Origin: an uncultured Massilia sp.
GTDB lineage: Bacteria; Pseudomonadota; Gammaproteobacteria; Burkholderiales; Burkholderiaceae
Reading direction: 5' to 3'
Assembly: GCA_946481275.1 (NCBI GenBank)
Contig: CAMLMV010000036.1
Span: 6,125 to 70,124, forward strand
Length of the DNA stretch: 64,000 nucleotides
Shown here: in pieces, positions 43,887 to 53,573 of the stretch
How positions within the stretch are numbered: the stretch's first letter is position 1
How the letters are laid out: each line of letters begins with the position of its first letter
The notes under the pieces: generated by a model
What the model was told of the DNA's origin: nothing
The model's database searches: none
Seen by the model: the letters and a program-made list of their open reading frames with translations, nothing else
Program-made: the position numbers and the translations under genes

Positions 43887-44237
43887 ATGGAAATCAAACG
43901 ACTGCACGTAGGCAAACGACTGTCCGAAGTCGCCATCCACAATGGTACGGTGTACCTGGCCGGCCAGGTCGCCAGCGACACGACGCAGGACATCCTCGGC
44001 CAGACGCGCGAAGTGCTGGGTCATATCGACCGCCTGCTGGCGGAAGCGGGCAGCGACAAGAGCCGCATCATCTCGACCCAGATCTACATCACCGACATGG
44101 CCAACTTCCCGGCCATGAACACCGTGTGGGAAGCGTGGGTCGTGCCGGGCCAGACCCCGCCGCGCGCCACCGTCGAAGCCAAGCTGGCCGATCCGGCCGG
44201 CCTGGTCGAAATCGTCGTCGTGGCCGCCCAGGCGTAA
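43887..44237 (+). CDS. RidA (YjgF/YER057c/UK114) family protein
   Basis: 116 aa. Family blocks: HNGTVYLAGQVASD, GQTREVLGHIDRLLAEAGSDKSRIISTQIYITDM, and PPRATVEAKLADPAGLVEIVVVA with the key Arg and the acidic residue. Members hydrolyse reactive enamine/imine intermediates from PLP enzymes. It precedes relA by 9 nt; whether they share a promoter is unclear. Confidence 0.87.
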   Translation: MEIKRLHVGKRLSEVAIHNGTVYLAGQVASDTTQDILGQTREVLGHIDRLLAEAGSDKSRIISTQIYITDMANFPAMNTVWEAWVVPGQTPPRATVEAKLADPAGLVEIVVVAAQA

Positions 44238-44246
44238 GCACACGCG

Positions 44247-46487
44247 ATGGTATCGATTGTCGCGCTCGGCGACGCCACCACCCAGCTGGTCCACGGCCTC
44301 GGCCCCGATGACTGCGCGCGCGTAAAAGGCGCGCTCGATTTCGCGGCCGAGCGCTATGTCGAACGCACGGCCGGCACCGGCCAGAGCGCGTTCGAGTTCT
44401 CGCTGGGCGTGGCCGGCACGCTCGCGCTGTTGCGCAGCGATGCCGAGACCCGCATCGCCGGCCTGCTGTTCGAGCTGGCGATCGTGGACCCGGGCGTGGC
44501 CGAGGCGCTCGAGGAGCGCTTCGGCAAGGAAGTGGCGGACATGGTGCGCGGCGTGCACCAGCTGATCCGCCTGCGCGACCTGACGGCGGCCCAGGCCCCC
44601 GTCGGGCGCGGCAAGAATGCGGCCCAGGAGGCCATGGCGCAGGTCGAGACCCTGCGCAAGATGCTGCTGGCGATGGCCAGCGACATGCGCGTCGTGCTGA
44701 TCCGCCTCGCGTCCTGCGTGACCACGTTGCGCTACTTCGCGGAGCACAAGCGCTTCGACGACGTCACGCGCAACTACGGCCGCGAAGTGCTCGACCTGTA
44801 CGCGCCGCTCGCCAACCGGCTCGGCATCTTCCAGCTGAAATGGGAACTGGAAGACCTGTCGTTCCGGATGATGGAGCCGGACACGTATAAACGCATCGCC
44901 AAGATGCTCGAAGAAAAGCGCATGCTGCGCGAGAGCTTCGTGGCGTCGTCGATCGAGCGCCTGCAGAAGGAACTCGCGGCGGCCGGCATCAAGGCCGAAG
45001 TGTTCGGCCGGCCGAAGCACATCTACAGCATCTGGAAGAAGATGCGCGGCAAGGAGCTCGATTTCTCCGAGCTGTACGACGTGCGCGCGTTCCGCGTGAT
45101 CGTCGGCGACATCAAGACGTGCTACACGGTGCTGGGCGTCGTCCACAACATCTGGACGCCGATCCCGAAGGAATTCGACGACTACATCTCGCGCCCGAAG
45201 CCGAACGGCTACCAGTCGCTGCACACGGTCGTGACGGCCGAGGACGGGCGCCCGCTGGAAGTGCAGATCCGCACGCAGGAGATGCACAACTTCGCCGAAT
45301 ACGGCGTCGCCGCGCACTGGCGCTACAAGGAAGAAGGCGGCTCGAATTTCAAGAGCCAGGAGTACGACGAAAAGATCGCGTGGCTGCGCCAGCTGCTGGC
45401 GTGGAAGACGGAAGTCGCGAGCGCCGTCACGGGACAGGAAGAGCTGCAGCGCGAGTGGGTCGAGAAGCTGAAATCGACGACCCTCGATGACCGCATCTTC
45501 GTGCTGACGCCGCAGGCGCGCGTGCTCGAACTCCCGGTCGGCGCCACGCCGATCGACTTCGCCTACCACCTGCACAGCGAGGTCGGGAACCGCTGCCGCG
45601 GCGCCAAGGTCGACAACGTGATGGTGCCGTTGAACACGCCGCTGAAGAACGGCCAGACGTGCGAGATCATCACGGCCAAGGGGCCGGCCGGCAGCCAGGG
45701 ACCGTCGCGCGACTGGCTCAGCCCCGGCTATACGGTCAGCAGCCGCACGCGCTCGAAGATCCGCGCCTGGTTCCATGCGCTGGAGCTGGCGGAGACGCTG
45801 GCCCACGGCCGCGCGCTCGTCGAGAAATCGCTGCAGCGCGAAGGCAAGACCGCGGTCAACCTGGATACGCTGGCCCACAAGCTGGGCTTCGCCAAGGTCG
45901 ACGACCTGTTCATTGCCGTCGGCAAGGAAAAATTCAGCCTGCGGCATGTGGAAGCCGCGCTGCACGATGGGGCGCCGGCGGCCCCCGTGCCGGACGAAGC
46001 CGTCGTCAACAAGAGCCGCGCGTCGAGCGTCGAGCAGGGCGCCAAGTCGGGCGTGCTCGTCGTCGGCACGGAAGGCCTCATGACGCAACTGGCGCGCTGC
46101 TGCAAGCCGGCGCCGCCGGACCCGATCGTGGGCTTCGTCACGCGCGGCAAGGGCGTGTCGATCCACCGCGCGAGCTGCAAGAACTTCGCCGAGATGGCGG
46201 CGCGCAACCCGGAACGCGTGCTCGAGACGGAGTGGGGCACGACCGGCCTGGAAACCGTGTTCCCGGTCGATATCTTCATCCTCGCGGCGGACCGCCAGGG
46301 CCTGCTCCGCGATATCTCGGAAGTGCTCGCGATCTCGAAGATCAACGTGATCGGCGTGAACACGCAGAGCAGCAAGGGTACGGCGAAGATGGTGTTCACG
46401 GCGGAGATCAGCTCGACCGGGCAGTTGCAGAAGGCGCTCGCGGCGATCGCGGAAGTGAAAGGCGTACAGGAAGCACGCAGGACGTAA
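44247..46487 (+). CDS. relA: (p)ppGpp synthetase RelA (hydrolase domain degenerate)
   Basis: 746 aa. Order: pseudo-hydrolase HD domain (the site of the HD and ED metal ligands of SpoT reads LLFELAIVDPGVAE, so no metal site), synthetase with YDVRAFRVIV and EFDDYISRPKPNGYQSLHT (the EFDD motif is the RelA form), TGS domain (RIFVLTPQARVLELPVGATPIDFAYHLH), zinc-finger and ACT domains. Makes the stringent-response alarmone on stalled ribosomes. Followed after 2 nt by an MlaE-like permease gene. Confidence 0.94.
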   Translation: MVSIVALGDATTQLVHGLGPDDCARVKGALDFAAERYVERTAGTGQSAFEFSLGVAGTLALLRSDAETRIAGLLFELAIVDPGVAEALEERFGKEVADMVRGVHQLIRLRDLTAAQAPVGRGKNAAQEAMAQVETLRKMLLAMASDMRVVLIRLASCVTTLRYFAEHKRFDDVTRNYGREVLDLYAPLANRLGIFQLKWELEDLSFRMMEPDTYKRIAKMLEEKRMLRESFVASSIERLQKELAAAGIKAEVFGRPKHIYSIWKKMRGKELDFSELYDVRAFRVIVGDIKTCYTVLGVVHNIWTPIPKEFDDYISRPKPNGYQSLHTVVTAEDGRPLEVQIRTQEMHNFAEYGVAAHWRYKEEGGSNFKSQEYDEKIAWLRQLLAWKTEVASAVTGQEELQREWVEKLKSTTLDDRIFVLTPQARVLELPVGATPIDFAYHLHSEVGNRCRGAKVDNVMVPLNTPLKNGQTCEIITAKGPAGSQGPSRDWLSPGYTVSSRTRSKIRAWFHALELAETLAHGRALVEKSLQREGKTAVNLDTLAHKLGFAKVDDLFIAVGKEKFSLRHVEAALHDGAPAAPVPDEAVVNKSRASSVEQGAKSGVLVVGTEGLMTQLARCCKPAPPDPIVGFVTRGKGVSIHRASCKNFAEMAARNPERVLETEWGTTGLETVFPVDIFILAADRQGLLRDISEVLAISKINVIGVNTQSSKGTAKMVFTAEISSTGQLQKALAAIAEVKGVQEARRT

Positions 46488-46489
46488 CC

Positions 46490-47296
<807 letters not shown>

Positions 47297-47299
47297 AAC

Positions 47300-48235
47300 A
47301 TGATCGACAAAGACACCCCTCCCGACGAACCGAAGCACGTGGAAGCGAAGGCGCTGTTCCTGCTCGTCCTGATCGGCGCGCTGATCGTCGCGTTCTTCCT
47401 GTACGTGATGTATGCCCGCGGCGTGTTCGAGAAGACGCAGGAACTGGTGCTCGTCGCCGACGATTCCTCCGGCGTGATCCCGGGCATGGACATGACGTTT
47501 GCCGGCTTCCCCATCGGGCGCGTGCGCCAGGTGGGGCTGGGCAAGGACGGCAAGGTGAACATCCTCGTCGACATCGCGCAGAACGATGCGAAATGGCTGC
47601 GCACGACCAGCGTATTCACGCTCGAGAGCAGCGTCGTCGGCGAGACCCGGCTGCGTGCCTACAGCGGCGTGCTGACGGATCCGCCGCTGCCCGATCACGC
47701 CCAGCGTCCCGTGCTGCGGGGCGACGCGGCGGCCGAGATCCCGCGCCTGATGGCCACGGCGCGCACGCTGCTGGAAAACCTGGAGACGATGACGCGCGCC
47801 GATTCCCACATCGGCAACACGCTGGCCAACGTCGATGCGTTGTCGGGCCGCCTGTCCGGCCGCTACGGCGTGCTGGGCACGGCACTGGGCGGCGACGCCG
47901 AGGCGGAAAAGCTGCTGCAGACCCTGCACCGCGTGGACGCGCTGCTCGCCAAGACCGACCAGCGCGTGTTCGGCAAGAAGGGCGTGATGGACGATGCGCA
48001 GAGTGCGATCCGCGAACTGAACGGCCTGCTGGCCGACGCGCGCGGGACGCTCCAGAAGGCCGATGGCGTGCTGGCCGAGGCGCAGGCCGTCGCCAGGAAC
48101 GCGCACGCCGCCACGGACGACCTGGGCCGCCTGCGCGGCGAGGTCGATGCGAGCCTGCGCAAGGTAAACCGCCTCGTCGACGAGATCAACCGCAAATGGC
48201 CGTTCAAGCAGGACACGGAGATCAAGCTGCCATGA
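47300..48235 (+). CDS. MlaD family (MCE) protein
   Basis: 311 aa. N-terminal membrane anchor (ALFLLVLIGALIVAFFLYVMYARG), then the MCE domain ELVLVADDSSGVIPGMDMTFAGFPIGRVRQVGLGKDGKVNILVDI and a long helical C-terminal region. Binds lipid in the periplasm for transport between membranes. Starts 3 nt after the permease gene; stop overlaps the next gene's ATG (ATGA). Confidence 0.87.
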   Translation: MIDKDTPPDEPKHVEAKALFLLVLIGALIVAFFLYVMYARGVFEKTQELVLVADDSSGVIPGMDMTFAGFPIGRVRQVGLGKDGKVNILVDIAQNDAKWLRTTSVFTLESSVVGETRLRAYSGVLTDPPLPDHAQRPVLRGDAAAEIPRLMATARTLLENLETMTRADSHIGNTLANVDALSGRLSGRYGVLGTALGGDAEAEKLLQTLHRVDALLAKTDQRVFGKKGVMDDAQSAIRELNGLLADARGTLQKADGVLAEAQAVARNAHAATDDLGRLRGEVDASLRKVNRLVDEINRKWPFKQDTEIKLP

Positions 48236-48864
48236 TGACCAGAACCCTCATTGCCACCGCGCTGATCGTATTGTCCGGCTGCGCCAGCAAGCCGCAGCCG
48301 CCCGCCTGGGAAGGCGATGCGAAGAGTTCTCTCGGCGGTTTCACGGACGACTTCCTGCGGGGCGACTCGGCCGCCGCCGACGCCGAGTTCGCGCGCGCCC
48401 GCCGCGCGAGCGCCAGCACGGGACGGTTCGACGTCGTCGCCCAGGCGGAACTGGTACGCTGCGGCGTGAAGGCGGCGGCGCTCGACTACGAGTGCCCCGG
48501 CTTCGCGGCGGTCGCGAACGATGCGACGCCGGCCCAGCGCGCGTACGCCGCCTACCTGGACGGCCGCTGGCAGGGGCTGGAAACAAGCCTGCTGCCGGAA
48601 CAGCATCGCGCCGTCGTGGCGAGCGGCTCGTTGGCCGCCGTCGCCGATCCGCTGTCCCGGCTCGTCGCGGCCGGGGCGCTGCTGAAGGCAGGCCGCATCA
48701 CGCCGGCCGACATCGGGGCGGCCGTCGACACGGCATCGAGCCAGGGCTGGCGCCGTCCGCTGCTGGCGTGGCTGGGCGTGCAGGAACAGCGCGCCCGTGC
48801 GGCCGGCGACACCGCCGCGGTGGAACGCATCCGCCGTCGCATCGAACTGGCCGGGCAGGGATAG
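48232..48864 (+). CDS. Hypothetical lipoprotein of the Mla-like operon
   Basis: 210 aa. Lipobox IVLSGCAS predicts an outer-membrane or periplasmic lipoprotein. The rest is helical and Ala/Arg-rich with paired cysteines (VRCGVKAAALDYECPGF), perhaps a disulfide. It does not look like the usual ABC_trans_aux (PqiC-like) partner of MCE systems. ATGA overlap with the MlaD gene argues for a joint role in lipid transport; role unknown. Confidence 0.72.
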   Translation: MMTRTLIATALIVLSGCASKPQPPAWEGDAKSSLGGFTDDFLRGDSAAADAEFARARRASASTGRFDVVAQAELVRCGVKAAALDYECPGFAAVANDATPAQRAYAAYLDGRWQGLETSLLPEQHRAVVASGSLAAVADPLSRLVAAGALLKAGRITPADIGAAVDTASSQGWRRPLLAWLGVQEQRARAAGDTAAVERIRRRIELAGQG

Positions 48865-49177
48865 TTATTTGACGCGAACGACCCGCGCGGCGCTGTTGTT
48901 TGCTTCCAGTTGCAGGTAATAGGCGCCGAGCGCGCCCCGCTCGATGCGCACGGCGGGGTCAAGGAGGTCCGGCAGGGCGGCATCAATGTCGTCGACCACG
49001 CGCCACACCTGGCCGTTGGCGAGCGTCAGCTGGGTGCCGTAGCGCCAGCCGTCGAGGCGGCCGAGCACGGTGCTGCGGATCGCCTCCGGCTCGTCGTCGA
49101 CCTTCTTTTCCAGGCGTTTGCCGCCGAAGCGCTGCTCCGCCGGCGGCGAACAGCAGGAGGAGGGCGAGCGTTCTCAT
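48865..49177 (-). pseudogene. Small exported protein gene with a frameshift
   Basis: One frame gives a signal peptide start at ATG 49177 (MRTLALLLLFAAGG, with a run of G upstream as ribosome-binding site). Near 49135-49150 the coding signal passes to another frame that reads RFGGKRLEKKVDDEPEAIRS then VLGRLDGWRYGTQLTLANGQVWRVVDDIDAALPDLLDPAVRIERG to a stop at 48865. Joined they would be about 104 aa, a signal peptide plus a small beta-rich domain. One base appears missing in a GCC/GGC-rich stretch, so a sequencing error is as likely as real decay. Function unknown. Confidence 0.65.
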
Positions 49178-49190
49178 CCCCCCATTATAG

Positions 49191-50195
49191 CTATGCGCTC
49201 GTCCCCGGCGCGGCCTCAAGGTGGCGGCGCGGCGGGCGCAGCGCGGGCGGCAACTGGTTGTGGATGCGGACGGCGGCGCGCGCCGCCTGGCCCGCCGCCA
49301 CGGCGATCTGGTTCAGGCCCACGACGACGTCGCCGATCGCGTACAGGCCCGGCACGGTCGTCTGTTGGTGGTCGTCGACGACGATCTCGTCGCACTGCGC
49401 CGTGCGTGCGCCCAGCTTCGCCGCCAGGCCCGATCTCGCATTCTCGCCCAGCATCGGGTAGAACACGTCCGCCTCGAAGTCCCGACCGTCCTCCGTGTGC
49501 AGCACGGGTTTCATCGACGCGTCCAGCGTGACGGACAGCAGCGGCGAATCGATGGTGCGCACGCCCGCCGCATCGAGCCGGCGCCGGTCCTCATCGCCCA
49601 GCATCGACGGCGAGCCCCGTTCGAACAGGGTGACGTCCGCGCTGAACGTGCGCATGAACAGCGCGTGGCCGACAGGATTCACTTCGGACGTGGCGACGGC
49701 GATGCGCTTGTCGATCACGTCGAAGCCGTCGCACACGGGGCACAGCCGCACGGACCCGAACGCGACGGCTTCGCGCCAGTTCTCGACCGGCAGGCCGGCG
49801 TCCGCGACGCCCGTCGCCAGCAGCACCGTGTGGGCGCGGATCTGCACGATGTTCTCTTCGTCTTCGGGCTGGTAGTCGCCGACGAACAGGCCGTCTTCGA
49901 TGCGCAGGTCGACGATTTCGCCCGGCATCACGCTGCCGCCGTAGCGCTGCAGCTGCGACGCGAGGTTGCCCAGCAGGATGTGGCCGGGCACGCCTTCGGG
50001 AAAGCCGGGGTAGTTGTGCGAGACGGGAATCAGGCGCAGGCGGCTGTTGCCCTTGTCGACGAGGGCGACGTTGCGGGTGAAACGGCGCAGGTAGATGGCG
50101 GCGGTGAGGCCGCCCGGGCCGCCGCCCACGATCAGCGTGTCGTAAACATGCGCGTCGGCGACGTGGGCGGTGGCGAGTTCGGTGGAGGTAGGCAT
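49191..50195 (-). CDS. Thioredoxin-reductase-like NAD(P)/FAD oxidoreductase
   Basis: 334 aa. Two Rossmann motifs: IVGGGPGGLTAAIYL for FAD near residue 23, and AVATSEVNPVGHALFMRTF in place of a canonical NADPH motif. A redox CxxC is present as CPVCDGF, and YAIGDVVVGLNQIAVAAGQAARAAVRIH ends the FAD domain. Resembles low-molecular-weight thioredoxin reductase, but the second nucleotide-binding motif lacks the classic GxGxxA. Electron donor is therefore uncertain. Cytoplasmic. Confidence 0.83.
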   Translation of the reverse strand: MPTSTELATAHVADAHVYDTLIVGGGPGGLTAAIYLRRFTRNVALVDKGNSRLRLIPVSHNYPGFPEGVPGHILLGNLASQLQRYGGSVMPGEIVDLRIEDGLFVGDYQPEDEENIVQIRAHTVLLATGVADAGLPVENWREAVAFGSVRLCPVCDGFDVIDKRIAVATSEVNPVGHALFMRTFSADVTLFERGSPSMLGDEDRRRLDAAGVRTIDSPLLSVTLDASMKPVLHTEDGRDFEADVFYPMLGENARSGLAAKLGARTAQCDEIVVDDHQQTTVPGLYAIGDVVVGLNQIAVAAGQAARAAVRIHNQLPPALRPPRRHLEAAPGTSA

Positions 50196-50265
50196 GTGCC
50201 GATTATCCGCAGGGTGCCTGCGGCTGGGATATCGGCGTGCGTCCCGAGGCCGGGTCGGAACCGGC

Positions 50266-51192
50266 TTACAGAGCGTCGGAGCGCTGGACAGGTTCGGGCT
50301 GCAAGGTGACGTGGTCGATGCCGTGCTTGTCGAGCAGCATGGTCTTGACCGCCCGGAGCACGTCGGGCCAGGCGTTCAGGTCGTCGATTTCCAGGTGGCC
50401 GATCAGCGCGGGCTCGCCCGGCGACATGTCCCACACGTGCAGGTCGTGCACGGAGCGCACGCCCGGGATCGCCGCCAGGTCGGCGCCGATTTTCAGGTAG
50501 TCGATCTGGTGCGGCACGCCTTCCATCAGGAAGTGATAGGACTCGCGCAGCACGCTCACCGTCGACTTCAGGATCAGCAGCGACACGAAGATCGACAGGA
50601 TCGGGTCGATGCGCACCCAGCCCGTGAAATGGATGACGGCGCCCGCCGCGATGGCGGCGATGGAGCCGAGCAGGTCGCCCAGCACGTTGACGAGGGCGGC
50701 GCGCGTGTTGATGCTCTGCTCGTCGCGCGACAGCACCCACGCGACGGCGATGTTGATGCACGCGCCGATGGCCGCGACGATCAGGACGGTCTTGCCGCCC
50801 ACGTGCTCGGGATGCGCGAGGCGCTGGACGGCCTCGAACACGATCCAGCCGACCAGCAGGAGCATCGCGAGGCTGTTGACGAAGGCAGCGAGCGCCTCCG
50901 CGCGCACGAAGCCGAACGAATGGCGCGCGGACGGCGGCCGCCGCGCGATCAGCTGGGCCAGCAGCGCGAGGCCGAGGGCGGCGGCATCGGTGACCATGTG
51001 GCCGGCGTCCGAGATCAGCGCGAGCGAGTTCGACAGGAAGCCGCTGACGGCCTCCACCAGCGCATACAGCAGGGTCAGCCCGAGCGCGATGGCCATCGCC
51101 CACTGGCTGCGGCCTTCGATCGTGTGGGCGTGGCGGGCGTCGCCGTCGAGGTGGGCGTGGAGGTGGGCGGAAGAGCCGGCTTGGTCGGACAT
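50266..51192 (-). CDS. Cation diffusion facilitator family metal exporter
   Basis: 308 aa, six membrane helices. His-rich N-terminus (HLHAHLDGDARHAHTIEG) and metal-site residues HMVTD in helix 2 and the corresponding helix 5 region (HFTGWVRIDPILS). The cytoplasmic C-terminal domain ends with HGIDHVTLQPE. Probably exports Zn2+, Co2+ or Cd2+ (CzcD/ZitB-like); ion specificity not readable. Its start lies about 45 nt before the tRNA-Val promoter, on the other strand. Confidence 0.9.
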   Translation of the reverse strand: MSDQAGSSAHLHAHLDGDARHAHTIEGRSQWAMAIALGLTLLYALVEAVSGFLSNSLALISDAGHMVTDAAALGLALLAQLIARRPPSARHSFGFVRAEALAAFVNSLAMLLLVGWIVFEAVQRLAHPEHVGGKTVLIVAAIGACINIAVAWVLSRDEQSINTRAALVNVLGDLLGSIAAIAAGAVIHFTGWVRIDPILSIFVSLLILKSTVSVLRESYHFLMEGVPHQIDYLKIGADLAAIPGVRSVHDLHVWDMSPGEPALIGHLEIDDLNAWPDVLRAVKTMLLDKHGIDHVTLQPEPVQRSDAL

Positions 51193-51236
51193 GAACTTGG
51201 ACGATGTGGAAACAGGCGGGCAGTATACCGGTGTCC

Positions 51237-51265
51237 TTGCAGGATGGGGGCTATCCCCTTATAAT
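51237..51265 (+). promoter_or_regulatory. Strong sigma-70 promoter for tRNA-Val
   Basis: -35 TTGCAG (51237-51242), a 17-nt spacer and a perfect -10 TATAAT (51260-51265). The tRNA begins 10 nt after the -10. Possibly also the promoter of the thrS leader downstream. Confidence 0.85.
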
Positions 51266-51275
51266 GGCGGCATAC

Positions 51276-51352
51276 GGGCGGTTAGTTCAGCTGGTTAGAA
51301 TACTTGGTCGACATCCAAGGGGTCGCAGATTCGAATTCTGCACCGCCCACCA
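51276..51352 (+). tRNA. tRNA-Val (GAC)
   Basis: 77 nt including an encoded CCA. The acceptor stem GGGCGGT pairs with ACCGCCC, with D-arm, anticodon stem CTTGG/CCAAG, loop TCGACAT (anticodon GAC, reads GUC), and T-arm GCAGA-TTCGAAT-TCTGC. Upstream neighbour of thrS, with the thrS leader 76 nt downstream. Confidence 0.96.
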
Positions 51353-51428
51353 GAACACAAAGACAAGCGCGGGGAACTACGGTTTTCCGCTCTTGTCGTC
51401 AGTAAGAGCGAGAAAGGCACAAACGGTT

Positions 51429-51470
51429 ATGACACCGCGAACTACAACGACGTTGTGGGGAAATCGCTAG
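51429..51470 (+). CDS. Putative thrS leader peptide MTPRTTTTLWGNR
   Basis: A 13-codon ORF with Thr at positions 2, 5, 6, 7 and 8 (codons ACA, ACT, ACA, ACG, ACG), a GAAAGG ribosome-binding site about 11 nt upstream, and a TAG stop followed within a few bases by an RNA segment (51472-51485) that can pair two ways. The next CDS is thrS, so this looks like a classical attenuation control peptide sensing charged tRNA-Thr. Too short for automatic calling; recognised by codon content and context. Confidence 0.78.
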   Translation: MTPRTTTTLWGNR

Positions 51471-51520
51471 ACGCGGTAGGGTGTCATATTGTCTTTCGCA
51501 GCAGTTCGACGACACTGAAT

Positions 51521-51547
51521 AAAACGCGCCTGGTGCGCGTTTTTTTT
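51521..51547 (+). terminator. Attenuator terminator upstream of thrS
   Basis: ACGCGC (51524-51529) pairs with GCGCGT (51535-51540) across loop CTGGT, followed by seven more T; AAA before the stem can pair with the first T's. It lies 62 nt before the thrS start, and its 5' arm includes CGCG that can pair instead with CGCG at 51472-51475 (see thrS attenuator finding). Confidence 0.87.
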
Positions 51548-51609
51548 CGTCCAGATTTTTTCATTCCTTTAATTTTAACGGGCGCAACGGCGCCGAGATG
51601 GAGCTCACA

Positions 51610-53520
51610 ATGTTGAATGTTCGCCTCCCGGACGGCTCGAGCCGTCAATTCGAAGGTCCGGTGACGGTCGCCCAGGTGGCGTCCAGCATCGCCCCGAGCC
51701 TGGCCAAGGCCGCGCTGGCCGGCAAGGTCAACGGCAAGGTCGTCGATACGTCGTTCCTGATCGAGAGCGACGCCGACCTGGCCATCGTCACGGACAAGGA
51801 CCCGGAAGGCCTGGACGTCATCCGCCACTCGACCGCCCACCTGCTGGCCTATGCCGTCAAGGAATTGTTCCCGGAAGCGCAGGTCACCATCGGCCCCGTG
51901 ATCGACAACGGTTTCTACTACGACTTCTCGTACAAGCGTCCGTTCACCCCGGACGACCTGCAAGCCATCGAGAAGAAGATGGCGGAACTCGCCAGGAAGG
52001 ACGAGCCGGTCACCCGCAAGGTGCTGCCGCGCGACGAAGCCGTGGCGTATTTCAAATCGATCGGCGAAGACTACAAGGCCGAGATCATCGCGTCGATCCC
52101 GGCGAACGAGGACGTGTCGCTGTACAGCGAAGGCAAGTTCACCGACCTGTGCCGCGGTCCGCACGTGCCGTCGACCGGCAAGCTGAAAGTCTTCAAGCTG
52201 ATGAAGCTGGCCGGCGCGTACTGGCGCGGCGACTCGAAGAACGAGATGCTGCAGCGCGTCTACGGCACCGCCTGGGCGAAGAAAGAAGACCAGGAGCAAT
52301 ACCTGCACATGCTGGAGGAAGCCGAGAAGCGCGACCACCGCAAGCTGGGCAAGCAGCTGGACTTCTTCCACTTCCAGGACGAAGCGCCGGGCCTGATCTT
52401 CTGGCACCCGAAAGGCTGGACCATCTGGCAACAGATCGAGCAATACATGCGCAAGACCTACCAGGTCACCGGCTACAACGAGGTCAAGGCGCCGCAGATC
52501 ATCGACGTCACCCTGTGGCAGAAGACCGGTCACTGGGACAATTATCGTGAAAACATGTTCACGACCGAGTCGGAAAACCGCACCTATGCGCTGAAGCCGA
52601 TGAACTGCCCTGGCCACGTGCAGATCTATAACGCGGGCCTGCGTTCGTACCGCGACCTGCCGCTGCGCTACGGCGAGTTCGGCCAGTGCCACCGCAACGA
52701 ATCGTCGGGCGCGCTGCACGGCCTGATGCGCGTGCGCGGCTTCACCCAGGACGACGGCCACGTCTTTTGTACTGAAGATCAAATTGCGCCGGAAGTCGTC
52801 GCGTTCCACGCCCAGGCAATGAAGGTATACGAGGACTTCGGCTTCGAGAACATCGACGTCAAGATCGCGCTGCGTCCGGAAAACCGCATCGGTTCCGACG
52901 AAGTGTGGGACCAGGCGGAAGAGGCGCTGCGTTCGGCGCTGCGCGGCTGCGGCGTGACCTGGACGGAGCTGCCGGGCGAGGGCGCGTTCTACGGTCCGAA
53001 GATCGAGTACCACCTGAAGGATAGCCTCGGCCGTCCGTGGCAGGTCGGCACGATGCAGGTCGACTTCTCGATGCCGGGCCGTCTCGGCGCGGAATATGTC
53101 GCGGAAGACAATTCCCGCAAGGTGCCGGTGATGCTGCACCGCGCGATCGTCGGCTCGATGGAACGCTTCATCGGCATCCTGATCGAGAACTACGCGGGCG
53201 CGTTGCCGCTGTGGCTGGCGCCGGTTCAGGTTGCCATCCTGAACATTTCGGATGCACAGGCCGATTACGTCAAACAGGTCGAGGCGAAGCTGAAGGCGGC
53301 GGGCCTGCGTGTTCACGCTGATTTGCGGAACGAGAAGATTACCTATAAAATTCGGGAGCACTCCGTCCAAAAACTGCCGTACATCCTAGTTGTCGGCGAT
53401 AAAGAGCGGGATGCCAACACTGTGGCCGTTCGCGCCCGTGGCAATATCGACCTTGGCGTCATGCCGGTCGATGCGCTGCTGGAACGCCTCCAAGGCGAGG
53501 TAGCATCCAAGGCGAAGTAA
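51610..53520 (+). CDS. thrS: Threonyl-tRNA synthetase
   Basis: 636 aa class II aminoacyl-tRNA synthetase that charges tRNA-Thr. Seen: an N-terminal TGS domain ([24 protein letters not shown]), the editing domain with [16 protein letters not shown], catalytic motifs 2 and 3 ([31 protein letters not shown] and [14 protein letters not shown]) and the zinc-binding cysteine in [14 protein letters not shown]. Start ATG 51610 is chosen because GGAG lies 6 nt upstream; ATG 51598 is too far and lacks a site. A putative Thr attenuator controls it. infC follows at 54 nt. Confidence 0.97.
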   Translation: MLNVRLPDGSSRQFEGPVTVAQVASSIAPSLAKAALAGKVNGKVVDTSFLIESDADLAIVTDKDPEGLDVIRHSTAHLLAYAVKELFPEAQVTIGPVIDNGFYYDFSYKRPFTPDDLQAIEKKMAELARKDEPVTRKVLPRDEAVAYFKSIGEDYKAEIIASIPANEDVSLYSEGKFTDLCRGPHVPSTGKLKVFKLMKLAGAYWRGDSKNEMLQRVYGTAWAKKEDQEQYLHMLEEAEKRDHRKLGKQLDFFHFQDEAPGLIFWHPKGWTIWQQIEQYMRKTYQVTGYNEVKAPQIIDVTLWQKTGHWDNYRENMFTTESENRTYALKPMNCPGHVQIYNAGLRSYRDLPLRYGEFGQCHRNESSGALHGLMRVRGFTQDDGHVFCTEDQIAPEVVAFHAQAMKVYEDFGFENIDVKIALRPENRIGSDEVWDQAEEALRSALRGCGVTWTELPGEGAFYGPKIEYHLKDSLGRPWQVGTMQVDFSMPGRLGAEYVAEDNSRKVPVMLHRAIVGSMERFIGILIENYAGALPLWLAPVQVAILNISDAQADYVKQVEAKLKAAGLRVHADLRNEKITYKIREHSVQKLPYILVVGDKERDANTVAVRARGNIDLGVMPVDALLERLQGEVASKAK

Positions 53521-53573
53521 TCAAGCAAGCGCCTTGAGACGGCACTATCCATCTTACTTTCAAAGGAAACAAC

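Noticed and set aside
44247..46487. Calling the relA gene a bifunctional SpoT
   Set aside because: The HD and ED metal-binding residues of the hydrolase are absent and the synthetase has the EFDD motif, so a RelA-type synthetase fits better.
51353..51520. A T-box riboswitch before thrS
   Set aside because: I see no AGGGUGGNACCGCG-like T-box or specifier-loop structure, and T-boxes are not expected in betaproteobacteria; the Thr-rich leader ORF explains the region better.
51598..51612. thrS start at ATG 51598
   Set aside because: The GGAG that fits the ribosome is at 51600-51603 and serves ATG 51610, which also gives the family N-terminus MLNVRLPDG.
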